From positions 1 through 7,803 of the forward strand of contig VGOX01000091.1 in the NCBI GenBank assembly GCA_016875755.1: a stretch of DNA of 7,803 nucleotides. Reading direction: 5' to 3'. This stretch comes from Chloroflexota bacterium (GTDB lineage Bacteria; Chloroflexota; Anaerolineae; Anaerolineales; Villigracilaceae). Under the pieces are notes generated by a model. It ran no database searches and was not told where the DNA came from. It saw only the letters and a program-made list of their open reading frames with translations. A program made the translations under genes and the position numbers. Positions 6,887 to 7,803 of this stretch are shown here, piece by piece (positions within the stretch are counted from its first letter, which is position 1; each line of letters begins with the position of its first letter).

Positions 6887-6915
6887 ATGTTAATATCGAG
6901 AGCCTATATTAACAT
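6887..6915. repeat. 10-bp perfect inverted repeat in the integrase/ATPase intergenic region
   Basis: ATGTTAATAT (6887-6896) and ATATTAACAT (6906-6915) flank a nine-base spacer, with two further outer pairs after one wobble. The ~330-bp stretch 6650-6979 has no credible gene. It holds the integrase promoter, the operator, the small palindrome and this repeat, as in the control region of an integrative element. Confidence 0.5.
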
Positions 6916-6979
6916 TTAGCGCCGATTCTATAATAAAGGGAACTGAAATACCCATCCGCTTAACTCATATCTGAACTGA

Positions 6980-7590
6980 TCAAAGTTGATGGATTAAATC
7001 TGGGATTTTCTGCAAAGGCAGGACAGAGATCTTCTTTTCAACCTGGTACGCATCCCCACCGGGATAGATCACCCACAGATGAGATAGATCCAGATCTTGC
7101 AGCGCGGTTTGCATTGAACGGGTGATCTCGGGAGCTTCGCTGAACTTCACTTCGATCCCGTAACGTTTCCCTTTATGGAAGAGTAATAGGTCAAGCTCTG
7201 CACTATTATGAACTCCCCAGAAGTATGCTTCTGACGGACGGATGCTTTGCAGAACCTGTTCGATCACGTATCCTTCCCAGGAAGCGCCAACCTTGGGATG
7301 GCTAATAAGGTATTCATATCATCTATGTTGAGCAAGCTGCGCAGGAGGCCGCTGTCGCGCAGATAGACCTTCGGTGACCGCACCTTGCGTTTGCTCATGT
7401 TTTCGTACCATGGTTGGAGTTGTCGCACCATAAAAGCGCCGGTAAGGATATCGAGATAACTGCGAACCGTTTTATCCGATAACCCCATTGCGCGACTGAG
7501 CTCAGAGGCATTCCAGGTTTGGCCATGATAATGCGCCATCATCGTCCCAAAATTTATGTGCGTGAAAGACCTTGAAATTTCACACTCCAA
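6980..7590 (-). pseudogene. Remnant of a DUF4143-type AAA ATPase (N-terminus missing, frameshifted)
   Basis: About 200 residues of the C-terminal half of a predicted ATPase with a DUF4143 domain; complete members are about 380-400 residues with an N-terminal P-loop domain, which is absent. The first frame (7264-7590) carries MMAHYHGQTWNASELSRAMG, YLDILTGAFMVRQLQPWYEN and KVRSPKVYLRDSGLL. The second (6980-~7305) carries HPKVGASWEGYVIEQVL, ELDLLLFHKGKRYGIEVKFS and a normal end. Joining them needs one extra base near 7303-7306, giving LLSHPKVGASWEGY. In-frame TAG (7600-7602) stands just upstream of the TTG at 7590, and family sequence fades there, so the gene is cut at about 7575-7600. The role of the family is unclear. 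Confidence 0.85.
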
Positions 7591-7630
7591 TTCGTCATAC
7601 TAACCTTCGCTGTTGAGAATATTAACCAAA

Positions 7631-7803
7631 GAAAACCGTAGTCCATTGGATTGCGGTTTTCTCATACCGAGATTGGGCGGATGATACCACCGGTAGCACT
7701 GGGGCGTGAAAGGGATTTCCTCCCTGCCCTGAATGGCTCAAGGGTGCAACCGAGGGAACTATAACTTATCCACCTCTCGGGGAGTTGTGTAGAGTGCGAT
7801 AAT
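7631..7803 (+). ncRNA. Structured RNA, candidate omega RNA (HEARO) of an IscB element, incomplete at the right edge
   Basis: No ORF, but four successive non-overlapping helices: 7631-7638 with 7654-7661 (GAAAACCG/CGGTTTTC), 7665-7669 with 7691-7695 (TACCG/CGGTA), 7702-7705 plus 7711-7715 with 7721-7729 (AGGGA-TTTCC-TCCCT closed by GGGC/GCCC), and 7747-7754 with 7776-7787 (CAACCGAG/CTCG, a 4-nt bulge, GTTG). GGGATTTCC followed by CCC-rich sequence, and GGGAAC...CACCTCTC before the last arm, resemble in order the omega RNA scaffold of a characterised IscB as I remember it. In such loci the guide is the sequence 5' of the first hairpin and the nuclease gene follows the RNA. Here the iscB frame would start beyond 7803. 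The motif comparison is from memory, so the family name is tentative; the helices are directly visible. Confidence 0.5.

Noticed and set aside
6929..6934. Plus-strand TATAAT
   Set aside because: No acceptable -35 box at 16-18 nt and no plus-strand gene downstream.
7620..7803. Group II intron, or a classical RNA such as tmRNA or RNase P RNA
   Set aside because: No domain V hairpin, no convincing intron 5' end with exon, and none of the tmRNA or RNase P core motifs.
1..7803. CRISPR array or second att copy within the window
   Set aside because: No regularly spaced direct repeats, and the tRNA T-arm sequence occurs only once.

Overview
The window looks like bacterial chromosome with accessory DNA in its right third. 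The housekeeping genes and the 7TM-PAS-GGDEF protein have the flavour of Chloroflexota (Anaerolineae-like), but that assignment rests on impression alone and is weak.

Left edge (1-640): the last 34 codons of an unidentified protein, a strong two-way terminator (198-237), and a 48-residue Flp/Fap-type pilin gene on the minus strand (273-419). An intergenic region with a nested dyad precedes the first plus-strand gene. Middle (644-5285): four tightly spaced plus-strand genes that look like one operon. They are imidazolonepropionase (hutI), a membrane diguanylate cyclase split by a one-base frameshift in a T tract, an arginase (rocF-type), and an inositol-monophosphatase family enzyme whose start overlaps the arginase stop by ATGA. 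A 19-bp perfect hairpin terminator (5291-5334) closes the operon. Two enzymes release nitrogen and carbon from histidine and arginine, and the cyclase could tie their expression to c-di-GMP signalling; that link is inferred only from gene order.

Right third (5337-7803): a 42-nt 3' piece of a tRNA with anticodon CAT lies directly after the operon terminator, followed by a 14-bp-arm inverted repeat and a complete minus-strand tyrosine integrase. This is the usual arrangement at one end of an element integrated in a tRNA gene. The integrase is preceded by a near-consensus sigma-70-type promoter (TTGACT, 17 nt, TATAAT) whose spacer is filled by an 8-bp-arm palindrome containing GAAC-N4-GTTC, the core of the Gram-positive-type LexA (SOS) box. 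Excision could therefore be damage-inducible. Beyond it is the C-terminal part of a DUF4143-type ATPase, broken by a frameshift and cut off near 7600.

The last ~175 bases hold four consecutive, non-overlapping helices with no ORF and short motifs resembling the omega RNA (HEARO RNA) that precedes IscB nucleases. If this is right, the iscB gene starts just beyond the window and its element is what cut the ATPase gene. This identification is from memory of a related scaffold and needs a covariance search.
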